A stretch of 31,755 nt of DNA from QHWF01 sp036848175 (lineage in GTDB: Bacteria > Acidobacteriota > Vicinamibacteria > Vicinamibacterales > CAVVIG01), in contig DAIUKO010000052.1 of NCBI GenBank assembly GCA_036848175.1, positions 1 to 31,755 of the forward strand, given 5' to 3'. The notes beneath the pieces were generated by a model. It saw only the letters and a program-made list of their open reading frames with translations, did no database searches and was not told where the DNA came from. Positions 14,824 through 24,300 of this stretch are shown piece by piece. Every line of letters begins with the position of its first letter. Positions within the stretch are counted from its first letter, which is position 1. The translations under genes were made by a program, and so were the position numbers.

Positions 14824-16247
14824 CGATGACGATGACGCCGCCAGCGGCGCCACGCCGGAGGTGGCTCGCGCCGACGGCGATCGGCGTCATCGCCGTCGCG
14901 ATGTGGTTCATGCCGGTGCCCGAGGGGCTCACTGTCCCGGCGTGGCGGCTCTTCACGATCTTCGCCGCCGCCATCGGATCGGTCGTCGTCAACGCCGTTC
15001 CCATCCTCACCGCCTCGGTGATTTCGGTGGCGACGGCGGTGCTCACCGGCATCCTCTCGCCGGCGAAAGCGTACGCGGGCTTCGCGAACAGCACGATTCT
15101 GCTGATCGTCCTGGCGTTTCTCGTCGCGCGTGCGGTGGTGAAATGCGGCCTCGGCGCGCGGCTGGGACACGTTGTGATCAGCCTGTTCGGCCGATCGACG
15201 CTGGGCCTGTCATACAGCATCTTCCTCGTGGACGGCCTCATCGCTCCCGCCTTTCCCAGCAACACCGCACGTTCCGGCGTCCTCTATCCGCTCGCCTACT
15301 CGCTGGCCACTGCGAGCGGGGCGACAGGCGGCGACGGCGGCCGGCAGCGCGTCGGCACCTTCCTGATGTTCTCGGGCATCGTCAGCCTCAGTCTGTCGTC
15401 GGCGCTGTGGCTCACGGCGATGGCCGCGAACCCGCTCGGAACGGAGGTGGCGAGGGCGTTCGGGGTCGACATCGCGTTCGGGTCGTGGCTCGTTGCCGCA
15501 TCGGTTCCAACGCTGGCCGCCATCGCGCTGATGCCGCTCGTCCTGCGGTCGCTCATCGCGCCCGAGATCGACGCCACACCCGAAGCGCCGGCCGCGGCGC
15601 GGCGCGCCCTCGCGGCGCTCGGACCGCTCGGACGCGACGAGTGGATCGTCCTCATCGCCTTTGTCGGGATGGTCGCGCTGTGGGCCTCGGCCGCGACGTT
15701 CAAGCTCGATTCGACGGCGGTGGCGTTTCTCGGTCTCGGCGCGCTGCTGGTGTCGGGCGTCCTGACGCTCGAGGACATCTCGAAAGAAGGCGACGTCCTC
15801 GCGACGTTCATCTGGTTCGCGGTGCTCTTCACGCTGAGCAACCAGCTGAACGAGCTGGGCTTCATGGGCTATCTCGGACAGAAGCTCGCCGGATCGCTGG
15901 GGGGCCTGTCACCGATCGTCGCGGGCCTCGCGCTCGTGGTCGCGTACGTCCTGATGCACTACGTCTTCGTCAGTCAGACCGCACACCTGCTCGCGCTCTT
16001 CGGCGTCTTTCTCGACGTCGGCATCCGGCTGGGTGTGCCGGCGGCGCCGCTCGCGTTTCAGCTGTTGTTCGCGACGAATTACTTCTCCGCGATCACGCCG
16101 CAAGGCTCGAGCGCGAACCTGCTGTTCGCGGGCAGCGGCCTGGTGTCGCAGCGAGACCTGTACCGAATTGGCGGCCTGGCGACCGCGTGCCACATGGTGG
16201 TGTATCTGGTCGTCGGCACGCCGTGGCTGATGTTCATCTGGCGGTGA
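14820..16247 (+). CDS. DASS (SLC13-like) anion/carboxylate symporter, probably for C4-dicarboxylates or acidic amino acids
   Basis: 475 residues with about 11-12 hydrophobic segments starting at WLAPTAIGVIAVAMWFMP. The family marker FPSNTARSGVLYPLAYSLA holds the first SNT substrate/cation motif. The second repeat carries FATNYFSAITPQGSSANLLF, then YRIGGLATACHMVVYLVVGTPW. The wording is closest to the 2-oxoglutarate/malate and citrate (CitT/SodiT1-like) branch. It would move di- or tricarboxylates with cations, or exchange them, across the inner membrane. The start is ATG 14820, overlapping the upstream stop (ATGA). Two further in-frame ATGs follow at once (MTMTM), so the exact start is uncertain by a few residues. 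Position between aspartase and asparaginase suggests aspartate, fumarate or succinate as substrate; this is inference from context. Confidence 0.88.
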   Translation: MTMTMTPPAAPRRRWLAPTAIGVIAVAMWFMPVPEGLTVPAWRLFTIFAAAIGSVVVNAVPILTASVISVATAVLTGILSPAKAYAGFANSTILLIVLAFLVARAVVKCGLGARLGHVVISLFGRSTLGLSYSIFLVDGLIAPAFPSNTARSGVLYPLAYSLATASGATGGDGGRQRVGTFLMFSGIVSLSLSSALWLTAMAANPLGTEVARAFGVDIAFGSWLVAASVPTLAAIALMPLVLRSLIAPEIDATPEAPAAARRALAALGPLGRDEWIVLIAFVGMVALWASAATFKLDSTAVAFLGLGALLVSGVLTLEDISKEGDVLATFIWFAVLFTLSNQLNELGFMGYLGQKLAGSLGGLSPIVAGLALVVAYVLMHYVFVSQTAHLLALFGVFLDVGIRLGVPAAPLAFQLLFATNYFSAITPQGSSANLLFAGSGLVSQRDLYRIGGLATACHMVVYLVVGTPWLMFIWR

Positions 16248-16261
16248 TCTGGAGGTCTGTT

Positions 16262-17356
16262 ATGCGGCATCGGTGCGTTCGTCCGTTGGTGTTCGTGCTC
16301 GCGGCGTGTTTCACACTCGCCGTCACCGCGACGGTCAACGTCGCGGGTCAGACCGCGGCCGGCGGTGCGCTTCAAAGCGTGGTCGTGCTCGCCACCGGCG
16401 GCACGATTGCCGGCGCCGCCGCCAGCGACGTCCAGGCCGGATACACGTCGGGTCAGGTCGGTGTCGACCAGCTGCTGGCGGCGGTGCCGCAGGCGAAGAA
16501 ACTCGCCACGATGCGCGGCGAGCAGATCTCGAACATCGGATCGCAGGACATGAACGACGAGGTCTGGTTGAAGCTGGCCAAGCGCGTCAACGAGCTGACC
16601 GCGATGTCCAACGTCGACGGCGTGGTCATCACGCACGGCACCGACACGATCGAGGAGACGGCGTACTTCCTCAATCTCGTGGTCAAGTCGCGGAAGCCGG
16701 TGGTCCTGACCGCGGCGATGCGGCCCTCCACGGCGCTCTCGGCCGACGGCCCGCTCAACTTCTACAACGCCGTCGCGGTGGCGGCGAACAAGAACGCCGT
16801 CGGACACGGCGTGCTGGTCGTCGTCAACGACTGGATCCACGGCGCATCGTCGCTGACCAAGACGAGCACGACAGCGGTGCAGACGTTCCTCTCTCCGCTC
16901 TCGGGCCTGGTCGGCACCGTCGCGTACGGCGAGATCGAGCTCTATCGGCTGCCGGTCGGCCGCCATACCGCCGATTCGGAATTCTCGCTCGACGGCGTGA
17001 CGACGCTGCCGCGCGTGGACATCATCATGGCGTACGAGAACATGGACGGCGCGCTGATCGACGCCGCGGTTGCGGCCGGGGCCAAAGGGATTGTGATCGC
17101 CGGCGTCGGCAACGGCAACATGACGAAACCGGCCCTCGATACGCTGGCGAAGCACGCGCAGAACGGTATCGTCTGCGTCCGCTCGTCGCGCGTGACGACC
17201 GGCCAGGTCGGCCGCAACGTCGAGGTCGACGACAACAAATTGGGGCTGGTGGCGTCGCTCGGGCACAACCCGCAGAAGGCGCGGGTGCTGCTCCGCCTGG
17301 CGCTGCTCAAACAGCGGCCGTTGGCGGATGTGCAGCGCCTCTTCGATCAGTACTGA
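16262..17356 (+). CDS. ansB: Exported type II L-asparaginase
   Basis: 364 residues; hydrolyses L-asparagine to L-aspartate and ammonia. ATG 16262 has GGAGG at 16251-16255, 6 nt upstream. Signal peptide about 1-30 (VFVLAACFTLAVTATVNVAG), so periplasmic, as for E. coli AnsB. Catalytic residues are all visible: nucleophile T48 in ATGGTIAG, Y61 in the flexible loop (GYTSGQVGVDQLL), the T127-D128 pair in THGTDTIEETAYFL, and K177 in ANKN. AMRPSTALSADGPLNFYNA is the usual family text. It is the last gene of the sigma54-type operon, 14 nt after the carrier gene. Its final 50 nt overlap the 3' end of the convergent channel gene. With aspA and the DASS carrier it forms an asparagine-to-fumarate route. 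Confidence 0.94.
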   Translation: MRHRCVRPLVFVLAACFTLAVTATVNVAGQTAAGGALQSVVVLATGGTIAGAAASDVQAGYTSGQVGVDQLLAAVPQAKKLATMRGEQISNIGSQDMNDEVWLKLAKRVNELTAMSNVDGVVITHGTDTIEETAYFLNLVVKSRKPVVLTAAMRPSTALSADGPLNFYNAVAVAANKNAVGHGVLVVVNDWIHGASSLTKTSTTAVQTFLSPLSGLVGTVAYGEIELYRLPVGRHTADSEFSLDGVTTLPRVDIIMAYENMDGALIDAAVAAGAKGIVIAGVGNGNMTKPALDTLAKHAQNGIVCVRSSRVTTGQVGRNVEVDDNKLGLVASLGHNPQKARVLLRLALLKQRPLADVQRLFDQY

Positions 17357-19046
17357 CAGAATCGGGACGGGCCGGCGCCGCGAACCAGTCCTTCTTCCCC
17401 ACCACCTTGGGCGCCGCCGGATCGAGCACGTAGTTCGGCGACATGATCTGCACGCCGTACTCGTTGAACTGATCCTGGATGTTCGCGTTCAGCGCGTCGA
17501 AGGTGCGCAGCCGCGTCTCCTGCCGCTCCAGGGAGACGAGGAGCGTGTACTTGACGTAAAAATCGTCGAGCGATGTCTGGACCACCATCGGCTTCGGCTC
17601 CCGCCGCAGACCCGGCGTCCGTTCCGCGGCCTGCAGCAGCAGCGCATGCACCTGCCGCCATGGCGCGTCGTAGCCGATGGTCACCGACGTCGGCGTCAGC
17701 ACCCCTTCGGTCTCGCCCATCCGCGTATAGTCGGTGATGGTCTGCCCGACGACCACCGCGTTGGGAATGGTGATCTCTTCGCTGAACACCGTCTTGATCT
17801 TCGTCGAGAGCACGCCGAGGTGGATCACCGTTCCGTCGACATCGCCGATGCGCACGAAGTCGCCGAGCCTGAGCGCCCGCGAGTAGGTGATCATGAAGCC
17901 GCCCATGATCTGATTGACGAGGCCGGTCGATCCGAACGTCACCATCAAACCGAGGAAGACGCTCATGCCCTTGAACGCCTCGCTCTCGCTGCCAGGCAGA
18001 TAGGGATAGGCCATCACGACGGCGAACAGCCAGACCAACGCCGTCAAGAGACGGCGAGTCGGCTGAGCGGTGTCGGGATGGATCAGCCGGGCCTTGATCC
18101 GTCCGCGCTCGACCGCGTCGAACCACGCCCGCAGCAGACGCGCGAACATGCGGGCGAGCAGCGCGATCAGGCCGACGGTGAACAACCCGGGAATCGCGTT
18201 CAGCATGCTGGCGAACAGACGCTCGACGGTCAGCAGCAGGAATCCCTTCATCGACTCGCCCCACGGCTGCGTGTAGGGAAACTGGCGCAGCACGAAGGTG
18301 ACGCTGACGTAGCTCACGATCAGGCCGACGGCGATGAAGAGAGTCGTGGCCAGGCGCCGCTGGAACTCGATCAGACGAGAGGCGCGCAGCACGTCGAGAT
18401 CGGCGATCTTCGACCGCTCGATCGTCCGCTCCGACGCCTGAACGAGCGTGTCGACGATGCGCCGATGGGAGCGCACGAGCGTCCATATCAACCCGATCGT
18501 CAGTACGACCGCGGCTATCGCCGCGGCGACGGCGCGAAGCAGCGCCGCGGGTGCCCGCGCCTCCTCTGCGGCATCGAGCGCCTGACGCAGGCGCGTGACG
18601 GTCTGGGCGCCTACGCCTTCGAGCGTCTCGCCGGACAACTGGTCGATATCCAGCGACGTCAGCCCGAACACAGTGCGGGGTCCCACGCGAACGAGGAATC
18701 CACCTTCGAACGGGCTCAGTTCGACCGGCCCGATCAGACGACTGACCACGAGCTCGTCAAGCGCCTTGACCGCCGCCTCCGTTCGTTCGTGCGGCTGGCG
18801 TCCGAGCACCGTCGCTTTCAGCGTCACGATCGGCCGATTGAAGTACACGAGCGTGTCGGGCTGTGCGGATGCCTCGGCGGTGACCGCCACGGTCAAGGGG
18901 AGACGCGGGGCGGGCTGGCCCTGTCCAATGACCGGCGGCTGAGGCGCGGCGGGTGGCGTCTGCGCGAAGACCAGCGTGCCGCATCCGACGATGAGCCACA
19001 CGGCAAGCAGCGCCCGAGCCGCTCGTCGGCTGTACCTGTCGGTCAC
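17307..19046 (-). CDS. MscS-family mechanosensitive ion channel with extended N-terminus
   Basis: 579 residues. Signal peptide about 1-29 (ending LVFAQ), then a periplasmic domain to about 165. Several membrane segments follow (AAIAAVVLTIGLIWTLV, LFIAVGLIVSYVSVTFVL, GLFTVGLIALLARMFARLL, LLTALVWLFAVVMAYPYLP). The MscS pore helix and beta domain come next: LGLMVTFGSTGLVNQIMGG, then SRALRLGDFVRIGDVDGTV, then ITIPNAVVVGQTITDYTR. A C-terminal alpha/beta cap ends near NYVLDPAAP. It releases small solutes on membrane tension. The long form resembles the larger MscS paralogues rather than minimal MscS. It lies 43 nt downstream of PPK2 on the same strand, so it may end the efflux-pump transcript. Its 3' end overlaps ansB by 50 nt, tail to tail. 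Confidence 0.9.
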   Translation of the reverse strand: MTDRYSRRAARALLAVWLIVGCGTLVFAQTPPAAPQPPVIGQGQPAPRLPLTVAVTAEASAQPDTLVYFNRPIVTLKATVLGRQPHERTEAAVKALDELVVSRLIGPVELSPFEGGFLVRVGPRTVFGLTSLDIDQLSGETLEGVGAQTVTRLRQALDAAEEARAPAALLRAVAAAIAAVVLTIGLIWTLVRSHRRIVDTLVQASERTIERSKIADLDVLRASRLIEFQRRLATTLFIAVGLIVSYVSVTFVLRQFPYTQPWGESMKGFLLLTVERLFASMLNAIPGLFTVGLIALLARMFARLLRAWFDAVERGRIKARLIHPDTAQPTRRLLTALVWLFAVVMAYPYLPGSESEAFKGMSVFLGLMVTFGSTGLVNQIMGGFMITYSRALRLGDFVRIGDVDGTVIHLGVLSTKIKTVFSEEITIPNAVVVGQTITDYTRMGETEGVLTPTSVTIGYDAPWRQVHALLLQAAERTPGLRREPKPMVVQTSLDDFYVKYTLLVSLERQETRLRTFDALNANIQDQFNEYGVQIMSPNYVLDPAAPKVVGKKDWFAAPARPDSVSTDRRGAAHPPTAAV

Positions 19047-19089
19047 ACGCCTCTCGCTCCTTCTAATACGGCCGGCGTCGGCGACTCGA

Positions 19090-19884
19090 TCAGTAGACGG
19101 ACGGCACGGATCTGCGCCGGGCCAGCGACGCTTCGTCGTCGTACGCGTGCTTCTTCGATCGGTTGGGCAGCTTCACCTTCGGCCGATCGATTTTCTTGTG
19201 CGGAATCAGCTTCAGCAGCTGCGCGATGGTGTTCAGGCGCGCCCGCTTCTTGTCGTCCGATTTGACGATCCACCACGGCGAGACCTTGGTGTCGGTGGCC
19301 CTGAACATCTGGTCGCGCGCGAGCGAATACTGGTACCACTTGGCGCGCGACGGAAGATCCATGTTGCTCAGTTTCCACTGCCGCAGCGGGTCATTGATAC
19401 GCGCCTTGAACCGCCGCTCCTGCTCCTTGTTGCCGACTTCGAGCCAGAACTTGATGAGCCGAATCCCGCCTTCGATGAGATGTCGTTCGAACATCGGCGT
19501 GAGCTTGAGGAACCGCTCGTACTGGTCCTCGGAGCAGAACCCCATCACGTGCTCGACGCCGGCGCGGTTGTACCAGCTGCGATCGAAGATGACGATTTCG
19601 CCGGCGGCCGGGAAGTGCTGCAGATAGCGCTGCACGTACATCTGGCTCTTCTCGCGGTCGGAAGGGGCCGGCAGCGCCACCAGGCGAAACACGCGCGGGC
19701 TCACGCGCTCGGTAATCGCCTTGATGGTGCCTCCCTTCCCCGCCGCGTCGCGCCCTTCGAAGATCACGATGACGCGCAACCCCTTGGCTTTCACCCAATC
19801 CTGCAGGATGCACAACCTCTCCTGCAGCTTGGTCAGCTCCTTGGCGTACTCCTTGTTTTTCAGCTTCTTCAGCTTCTTGGACAT
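19090..19884 (-). CDS. ppk2: Polyphosphate kinase 2 family protein
   Basis: 264 residues. It moves phosphate between polyphosphate and nucleotides; single-domain PPK2 enzymes mostly make ATP or GTP from ADP or GDP. A basic coiled N-terminus (MSKKLKKLKNKEYAKELTKL) precedes Walker A EGRDAAGKGG (43-52, with the acidic D46). The lid region with VALPAPSDREKSQMYVQRYL and Walker B IVIFDRSWYNRAGVEHVMGF (D101) follow. Later SNMDLPSRAKWYQYSLARD and SPWWIVKSDDKKRARLN are typical PPK2 text. The nucleotide class cannot be fixed by eye. It follows the outer-membrane efflux gene by 24 nt and precedes the channel gene by 43 nt on the same strand, so it is probably in the efflux transcript. That would link energy buffering to the same control. 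Confidence 0.93.
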   Translation of the reverse strand: MSKKLKKLKNKEYAKELTKLQERLCILQDWVKAKGLRVIVIFEGRDAAGKGGTIKAITERVSPRVFRLVALPAPSDREKSQMYVQRYLQHFPAAGEIVIFDRSWYNRAGVEHVMGFCSEDQYERFLKLTPMFERHLIEGGIRLIKFWLEVGNKEQERRFKARINDPLRQWKLSNMDLPSRAKWYQYSLARDQMFRATDTKVSPWWIVKSDDKKRARLNTIAQLLKLIPHKKIDRPKVKLPNRSKKHAYDDEASLARRRSVPSVY

Positions 19885-19908
19885 CGTTTTTCCACTGGCG
19901 CTTTCCCG

Positions 19909-21315
19909 TTACGGCTGCTGCCAGCCGCCGCCAAGCGTTCGATAGAGCTCCGCGCGGGCACGGAACTCCGCGCCACGCGTCTGGGCCAGCAGCAGTTGTT
20001 CCTCGAAGAGCCGTTCGTCGGCGGTGAGGATCTCGAGATAGCTGGCGAGGCCCGAGTCATAGCGCGATCGCGACAAGTCAGACGCGTCGAGCAGCACCGT
20101 CACGCTCGCCTGGCGCTCCACGCGCACCTGGGCGAGTTTCTGGATCGTCAGGAGCGTGTTGGCCACCTCACGGTAGCCATTGAGCGCCGACCGCTGATAC
20201 TCGGCGAGTGCGGCGTCGAACCGCGCCTGCATCGCTTCGAGGTTCCGGCGCAGCCGGCCCGCCTGGAAGATCGGCTGCAGCAGTCCCGGACTCAGCGACC
20301 ACACCGCGCCGTCGCCGCCGAGAAACTTCGTCAGGTCGCCGCTGACGCCGCCGAGAAATCCGGTCAGACTGATCGTCGGGAAGAACAGCGCTTTCGCCGC
20401 GCCGATATCCGCGTTCGACGCGACGAGCACTTGCTCGGCCTGCAGGACATCGGGACGGCGCTCGAGCAGGGACGTCGGGAGGCCGGCCGGTATCGGCGGC
20501 GGCAGCGCTTCGTCAGCTCCGAGCGCTTGACGGGTAATCGCGCCCGGCGGTTTGCCGAGCAGCAGTGAAATCCCGTTCTCGACGATGCCGATCTCGTTTT
20601 CGATGTCGGGAATCGCGGTCGCCGTTCGCGCGCGGTTGGCCTGGATGCGATCGAGCTCGAGCCGGTTCGACACGCCGCCCTCGAGGCGGTTTCGGAAATA
20701 CGTCACCGTGTCGTCGTTCACGCGCAGCGTGTTGCGCGAGATTTGCAGCTGCAGGTCGAGCTCGCGCAGGCGGAAATAGTTCGTCGCCACGTCACCAATG
20801 AGCGTGACGAGGACGCCGCGGCGCGCGTGCTCGCTCGCCAGCGCCAGCGCCAGCGCCGCTTCCCGCTCGCGGCGCAGGCGGCCGAACAGGTCGAGCTCCC
20901 ACGAGAGTTGAAAACCGTAGACGCCGCTCTGGTGCGTCGTGTCGTCGCTGCCGTTCTCGTCCTTGGCGTTCGACGCCTGTCGCACGGCGTAGCTGGCGAC
21001 GCCGTCGACCTGCGGGTAGAGGAACGACTTGGCGATGCCGGCGCGGGCGCGCGCTTCCTCGACGCGCGCCGCCGCGGCCTTCAGATCGAGGTTGCTGCCG
21101 ATCGCCTCGCGGATGAGCGACTGCAGCGCCGGATCGTCGAACACCTGGAACCACGGCACGTCCGCAAGCGACGCCGCCTGCGCGGCGCCCTCGATGAATC
21201 GGTACTGCGCCGGGCTCGGCATCTGCGGCCGGCTGTAGTTGGGCCCCACGGCCGCACAGCCGACCAGCAGGCACAGGACCGGCAGGAACGCGAAGCGAAC
21301 AGCGAGTCGGCGCAT
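19909..21315 (-). CDS. Outer-membrane efflux lipoprotein (NodT/OprM-type, TolC family)
   Basis: 468 residues. ATG 21315 is chosen because it follows the pump stop directly (TGAcATG) and opens a lipoprotein signal with a lipobox at C20 (LLVGC). A reading from 21393 would extend into the pump gene. The standard NodT layout follows: GPNYSRPQMPSPAQYRFIEG, DVPWFQVFDDPALQSLIREA, LDLKAAAARVEEARARAGIA, WELDLFGRLRREREAALA. The second repeat holds RRPDVLQAEQVLVASNADIGAAKALFFP. It forms the trimeric outer-membrane channel for the pump encoded just upstream. Order adaptor-pump-channel is usual for three-gene RND operons. Confidence 0.93.
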   Translation of the reverse strand: MRRLAVRFAFLPVLCLLVGCAAVGPNYSRPQMPSPAQYRFIEGAAQAASLADVPWFQVFDDPALQSLIREAIGSNLDLKAAAARVEEARARAGIAKSFLYPQVDGVASYAVRQASNAKDENGSDDTTHQSGVYGFQLSWELDLFGRLRREREAALALALASEHARRGVLVTLIGDVATNYFRLRELDLQLQISRNTLRVNDDTVTYFRNRLEGGVSNRLELDRIQANRARTATAIPDIENEIGIVENGISLLLGKPPGAITRQALGADEALPPPIPAGLPTSLLERRPDVLQAEQVLVASNADIGAAKALFFPTISLTGFLGGVSGDLTKFLGGDGAVWSLSPGLLQPIFQAGRLRRNLEAMQARFDAALAEYQRSALNGYREVANTLLTIQKLAQVRVERQASVTVLLDASDLSRSRYDSGLASYLEILTADERLFEEQLLLAQTRGAEFRARAELYRTLGGGWQQP

Positions 21316-21316
21316 G

Positions 21317-24300
21317 TCAGTGACTTCCGTGCCCGACGCCGGCCAGCGCCGGTTCGGGCGTGTGCGTCGGTTTCGGCGCGTGCTTCGCGCCACCGATCGC
21401 TTTTTCGACCGCGACGTAGAGCATCGGGATCAGGAGAACGCCGAGAATCGTCGCGACGAGCATGCCCGAGAAGACGGTCATGCCCATGACCTTGCGCGAC
21501 TCGGCGCCGGCGCCCGTTGCGGTCAAGAGCGGCACGACGCCGAGGATGAAGGCGAAGGCCGTCATCAGAATCGGACGGAAGCGGAGCTTCGCCGCGAGCA
21601 GCGCCGAATCCATGAGCGGCGTGCCCTTGTCGAACTCCATCTTCGCGAATTCGATGATGAGAATTGCGTTTTTCGCGGCCAGGCCGATGAGCATGATCAG
21701 CCCGATCTGCGCGAACACGTTGTTCACGTAGCTTTCGCCGAGGAACATGCGCGCGAGCCACAGACCGAGGTAGGCGCCGAAGGCCGCGAACGGCGTGCCG
21801 AGCAGCACGCTGAACGGCAGACCCCAGCTCTCGTACTGCGCCGCCAGGATCAGGAACACGAGAAAGAGCGCCAGCAGGAAGACGACCGCGACGCCCGGCG
21901 CCTTGCGCTCCTGATACGACATGTCGGCCCAGTCGAAGCTCATGTCGTTCGGCAGAATCTCGGTGGCGGTCTGCTCCAGCGCATCGAGCGCCTGCGCCGA
22001 CGAATAGCCCGACGCCGGCACACCGGTCAGCTCGGCCGAGCGGAACAGGTTGAACCGGTTCGTGAACTCGGGTCCGGAGGCCGATCGCGTGCTGAGCAGC
22101 GAGTCGAGCGGCACCATCCCGCCGGCCGCGCTGCGCACGTAAAAGAGTCCCAGCTGCTTCGGATCCCGCCGGAAATCGGACTCGGCCTGGAGATACACCT
22201 TGTACACCCGTCCGAACCGGTTGAAGTCGTTCACGTACGAGCTGCCCAGCAGCGCGCCGAGCGTGGTGTTCACGTCGCTGAGCTGAACGCCCGACTTGAG
22301 CACCTTGCTGCGATCGATGTCGGCGTAGATCTGCGGGACCGACGCGCGGTAGAGCGTGCCGATGCGACCGATCTCCGGGCGCTTCCGCGCCGCCTCCATG
22401 AAGCGGGCGGTCTGCGCGGCCAGATAGTCCGGCGCGCCCCCGCTGCGATCCTGCAACTGCATCGTGAACCCAGCGCCGGTGCCAAGGCCCGGAATCGACG
22501 GCGGGCCGAACGCGATGACGCCGGCTTCGGGAATCTGCTGCTGGAACGCCTTGTTCAACGCCGCCACCACGCCGTTCGCGTGCTCCTCCTCCGTGTGGCG
22601 GTCGTGCCACGGCTTGAGCTGCACGAAGAAGAAGCCCATATTCGAGGAATAGGCGGAGGTGAGGAGCGAGTAGCCGCTGATCGTGTTGAAGCCTTCGATC
22701 GCATGGTTGTTTTGGAGGATGGTCTCGGCCTTCCGCATCACGGCGTCGGTGCGCTCGAGCGACGCCGCGTCGGGCAGCTGCGCGTTCACCATGATGTAGC
22801 CCTGATCCTCTTCGGGTACGAACCCGCCGGGAATCTGCCTCACCAGCACGACGATCACGTAGACGAGCACGCCGATGAACGCCAGGCTCCGGAACATCTT
22901 CCGGGCCAGGATGCCGGCGAAGCTGACGTAGGCGTCGGTGGTGACGCCAAAGACCTTGTTGAAGCCGTTGTAGAAAGGCGTCAGCAGCGTCTTCTTGCCG
23001 GTCGGCGCCTTCAGGAGCAGCGCGGCGAGCGCCGGACTGAGCGTCAGCGCGTTGATCACCGACAGCAGCACCGACAGCGCGATGGTGATGGCGAACTGTT
23101 GATAGAGCCGGCCGGTGATGCCGCCCATGAAGCCCACCGGCACGAACACCGCGGCCAGAATCAGGCCGATCGCCACGACCGGGCCCGACACCTCCTCCAT
23201 CGCCTTGATCGTCGCCTCCTTGGGTGACATACCGTGCTCGATGTGATGCATCACCGCCTCGACCACCACGATCGCATCGTCGACGACGATGCCGATGGCG
23301 AGCACGAGGCCGAGCAGCGACAGCACGTTGATCGAGAAGCCGAGCATCGGGAAGAAGATGAACGCGCCGAGCAGCGACACCGGCACGGTCATCAACGGAA
23401 TCAGCGTCGCCCGCCAGTTCTGGAGAAAGATGAACACGACGAGGATCACGAGCGCGACCGCTTCGAACAGCGTGTGCACGATCTCGTTGATGCCCTCGGA
23501 CACCGGCAGCGTGGTGTCGAGCGAGATCAGATAGTCCATGTCGCGCGGAAACCGCTTCGACAGATCGGCCATCGCCGTCTTCACTTGATTGGCGACGTCG
23601 AGCGCGTTGGTGCCGGGAATCTGGAACACGGCGATGACCGCCGCCGGCTTGCTGTCGTGGCGCCCCATCGCGTTGTAGAGCATCGTGCCGAGCTCGAGCC
23701 GGGCGACGTCCTTCAGCCGTACTTCCGAGCCGTTCGGGTTCGTCCGGATGATGATGTTGCCGAATTCCTCCTCGTTCAGCAGACGCCCCTGGGTGCGGAC
23801 GGTGTAGGTGTACTCGGTGCCGGCCGCCGCCGGCGGTCCGCCGATCTGGCCGGCCGGCGTCAGCTGATTCTGCTGGTTGACGGCGTTGACGATGTCCGGC
23901 ACCGTGACGCCGAGGCGTCCGATCACGTCCGGCCGCAGCCAGACCCGCATCGCATAGTCGCTGCCGCCAAAGAGATTGATCTGGCCGACACCGGGAATGC
24001 GCGCGATCGCGTCGTTGATGTTGATGGTCGTGTAGTTCGACAGGAAGTTGCTGTCGTAGCTTCCGTTCGGCGACTTGATCGAGATGACGAGCAACGGAAA
24101 CGCCAGCGCCTTCTTGACGGTGACGCCGTAGTTCTTGACCGACTGCGGCATCTGCGGCAACGCCTGCGACACGCGGTTCTGCGTGAGCACGTTGTCCATG
24201 TCCTGATTCGACCCGACCTCGAACGAGACCTTCAGCGTGAGGGTCCCGTCGTTGGCGTTGGTCGACTTCATGTACATGCCTTTTTCGACGCCGTTGATCT

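Noticed and set aside
17328..19265. 645-residue plus-strand open frame opposite MscS
   Set aside because: The composition is a His/Arg/Asp/Gln-rich shadow of the MscS coding frame, with no recognisable motif.
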